From positions 1 through 5,114 of the forward strand of contig JAPLMO010000047.1 in assembly GCA_026386995.1 (NCBI GenBank): a stretch of 5,114 nucleotides of DNA. The letters are read 5' to 3'. The position numbers and the translations under genes were made by a program. The notes below the pieces were generated by a model, which worked only from the letters and a program-made list of their open reading frames with translations, was not told the DNA's origin and did no database searches. Every line of letters begins with the position of its first letter. Within the stretch, counting starts at the first letter, position 1. Source of the DNA: Planctomycetota bacterium (GTDB lineage: Bacteria; Planctomycetota; Phycisphaerae; FEN-1346). Below are positions 4,158 to 5,114 of this stretch, piece by piece.

Positions 4158-5114
4158 ATGCTTGATGTCCAGAGGGCGGGGGCTGGACGGTTCTGCCCTG
4201 AGGTCCGTGGCTGGGCTGCGCTAAGGTTGGTCGCGTGTGTGCCGGAGTCGGTCCGCGACCAGGTCGATCTCTGTGCCCTCCTGCCGTCGGCGGGCGGCCT
4301 GAGCGGGCGTTCATCGGATTCGGCGGATTTCGTCGCATCCGCTCTGGCGCTGGCGAGCCTTCCGGGCGCCATCGCGTGGTCGCGTGAAGTTGCCGAGCGG
4401 GTCCCGGCGCTCGGTGTGGCGGCCGGCCCGGCGTGCGTCGCGCGCCTGCTGGCGGCGCGACTGCTTCGGCCGGGCAGCGCGTTTCAAGCCTACTGGCCCG
4501 GCATCGTTGACCGCGTCTGGACGGTCATCCGTCCGGCCCTGGAAAAAATAGGCGTGGCGACATACGGCTCCGGCCGCGAGGACCTGCGGCACGAGGCGGC
4601 CTCGCCGCTGGCGCTGGTTTTCCTGAAGAGCCTGGCGGCCGGCCGGAAGGACTTGCGTCTGCTGGGCCTCGGCGCGGTTGACCGGCCGGACGGGCCCCCG
4701 TTCGGCTGGGCGCCCGGGATCGACGCCATCGGCCTTGTTCTCCGCTATCTCCTGGCCGGGCAGGTGCCCGGAAGGTTTCAGTCCCATGCGTTTCTGGCCA
4801 GCCCCTTGGCGGGAGTGTTGCGAGCAGCCGGAATCGCCGCGCCGGTTTCTGTTATCCGCTGGCGGTGCTTGGAATGCAGGATGTGGGCGGCCGGCGGCGG
4901 GCCGTGCCCCCAGTGCGGAGCATCGCTGACCCCGGTCCGCACGCGGCGACTGATTGCCACCGCGCTACTGCGGCGCGGCGAGGGCGCAAGGCCCCAGCCG
5001 CTTCGGACGCAGCCGTCTATGGCACCGCCGGGGGAAGGCTGGGCGCTGACCGTCTACGCCCGCGCCGCGGCCGCGGCGCTGCACCGCCGCAGCGTCATTC
5101 GCGCGCGGCTCTTG
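4158..5114 (+). CDS. Hypothetical zinc-ribbon-containing protein, 3' end outside window
   Basis: This frame stays open from ATG 4158 to the last base, giving 319 residues with no stop; the gene continues beyond the window. GAGG (4145-4148) lies nine bases upstream, and third codon positions are strongly GC-rich as in the neighbouring genes, so I take it as real. Residues 1-105 are rich in Ala, Leu and Val, with no signal peptide or clear membrane span. Residues 234-260 contain Cys237-x2-Cys240 and Cys250-x2-Cys253, a compact treble-clef or ribbon-like zinc site flanked by Arg (RWRCLEC, GPCPQCGASL), which suggests nucleic-acid or protein contact in the cytoplasm. The stretch FQAYWPGIVDRVW through DLRHEAASPLALVFLKSL (109-159) faintly recalls sigma-70 region 2, but too weakly to name it. 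I do not recognise the family. It is divergent from the PEP-CTERM gene and not in an operon with anything visible. Confidence 0.75.
   Translation, partial: MLDVQRAGAGRFCPEVRGWAALRLVACVPESVRDQVDLCALLPSAGGLSGRSSDSADFVASALALASLPGAIAWSREVAERVPALGVAAGPACVARLLAARLLRPGSAFQAYWPGIVDRVWTVIRPALEKIGVATYGSGREDLRHEAASPLALVFLKSLAAGRKDLRLLGLGAVDRPDGPPFGWAPGIDAIGLVLRYLLAGQVPGRFQSHAFLASPLAGVLRAAGIAAPVSVIRWRCLECRMWAAGGGPCPQCGASLTPVRTRRLIATALLRRGEGARPQPLRTQPSMAPPGEGWALTVYARAAAAALHRRSVIRARLL

Noticed and set aside
4311..4787. 158-residue minus-strand frame
   Set aside because: It lies antisense within the long plus-strand zinc-ribbon gene, which has the better start site and a real cysteine motif.
1..5114. CRISPR array, insertion sequence ends or rRNA
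   Set aside because: No regularly spaced direct repeats, no transposase or terminal inverted repeats, and no rRNA-like sequence were seen on reading the window.

Overview
The window is GC-rich, densely coding bacterial DNA. A secreted repeat protein ending in a PEP-CTERM sorting tag, a DUF3786 protein and a tyrosine recombinase of a style I associate with environmental Planctomycetota suggest a Planctomycetota (possibly Phycisphaerae-like) genome or metagenome bin. That assignment is inference: the window holds no phylogenetic marker, and Verrucomicrobiota or deltaproteobacterial lineages are not excluded.

Layout. (1) 1-839, plus strand: the 3' end of a gas-vesicle operon, a truncated gvpS-like gene, gvpK and gvpJ, in the S-K-J order known from Bacillus megaterium. 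The gvpJ start is odd. The best ribosome site and ATG (531) run into an in-frame TGA at the fourth codon, and the usable start is an in-frame ATG at 552. (2) 840-1456: a gene-free stretch, then a decayed tyrosine recombinase (1081-1371). It keeps the first catalytic Arg and the nucleophilic Tyr but has lost the middle of the catalytic domain. A strong hairpin follows. (3) 1457-1543: tRNA-Leu(UAA) with encoded CCA. (4) 1614-2216: a complete DUF3786 gene of unknown function. (5) 2309-3496, minus strand, convergent with the previous gene: an exported protein with seven ~47-residue repeats (a probable seven-bladed beta-propeller) and a C-terminal PEP-CTERM signal. (6) 3497-4157: a 661-base divergent intergenic region with a candidate promoter for the minus-strand gene and several small hairpins. 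(7) 4158 to the window end, plus strand: a long open gene with no stop in the window, encoding at least 319 residues including a CxxC-x9-CxxC zinc-ribbon-like motif. I do not recognise it.

How the parts relate. The three gvp genes belong to one system: GvpS and GvpJ are small GvpA-family shell or nucleation proteins and GvpK is an accessory assembly protein. The recombinase remnant between the gvp operon and a tRNA gene suggests that the operon lies at the edge of an old, now immobile integrated element. The DUF3786, PEP-CTERM and zinc-ribbon genes look like independent chromosomal genes. I found no evidence of a wholly new multi-gene system. The points most worth following are the gvp/recombinase/tRNA junction, the interrupted gvpJ start, the propeller-like PEP-CTERM protein and the unrecognised zinc-ribbon gene.
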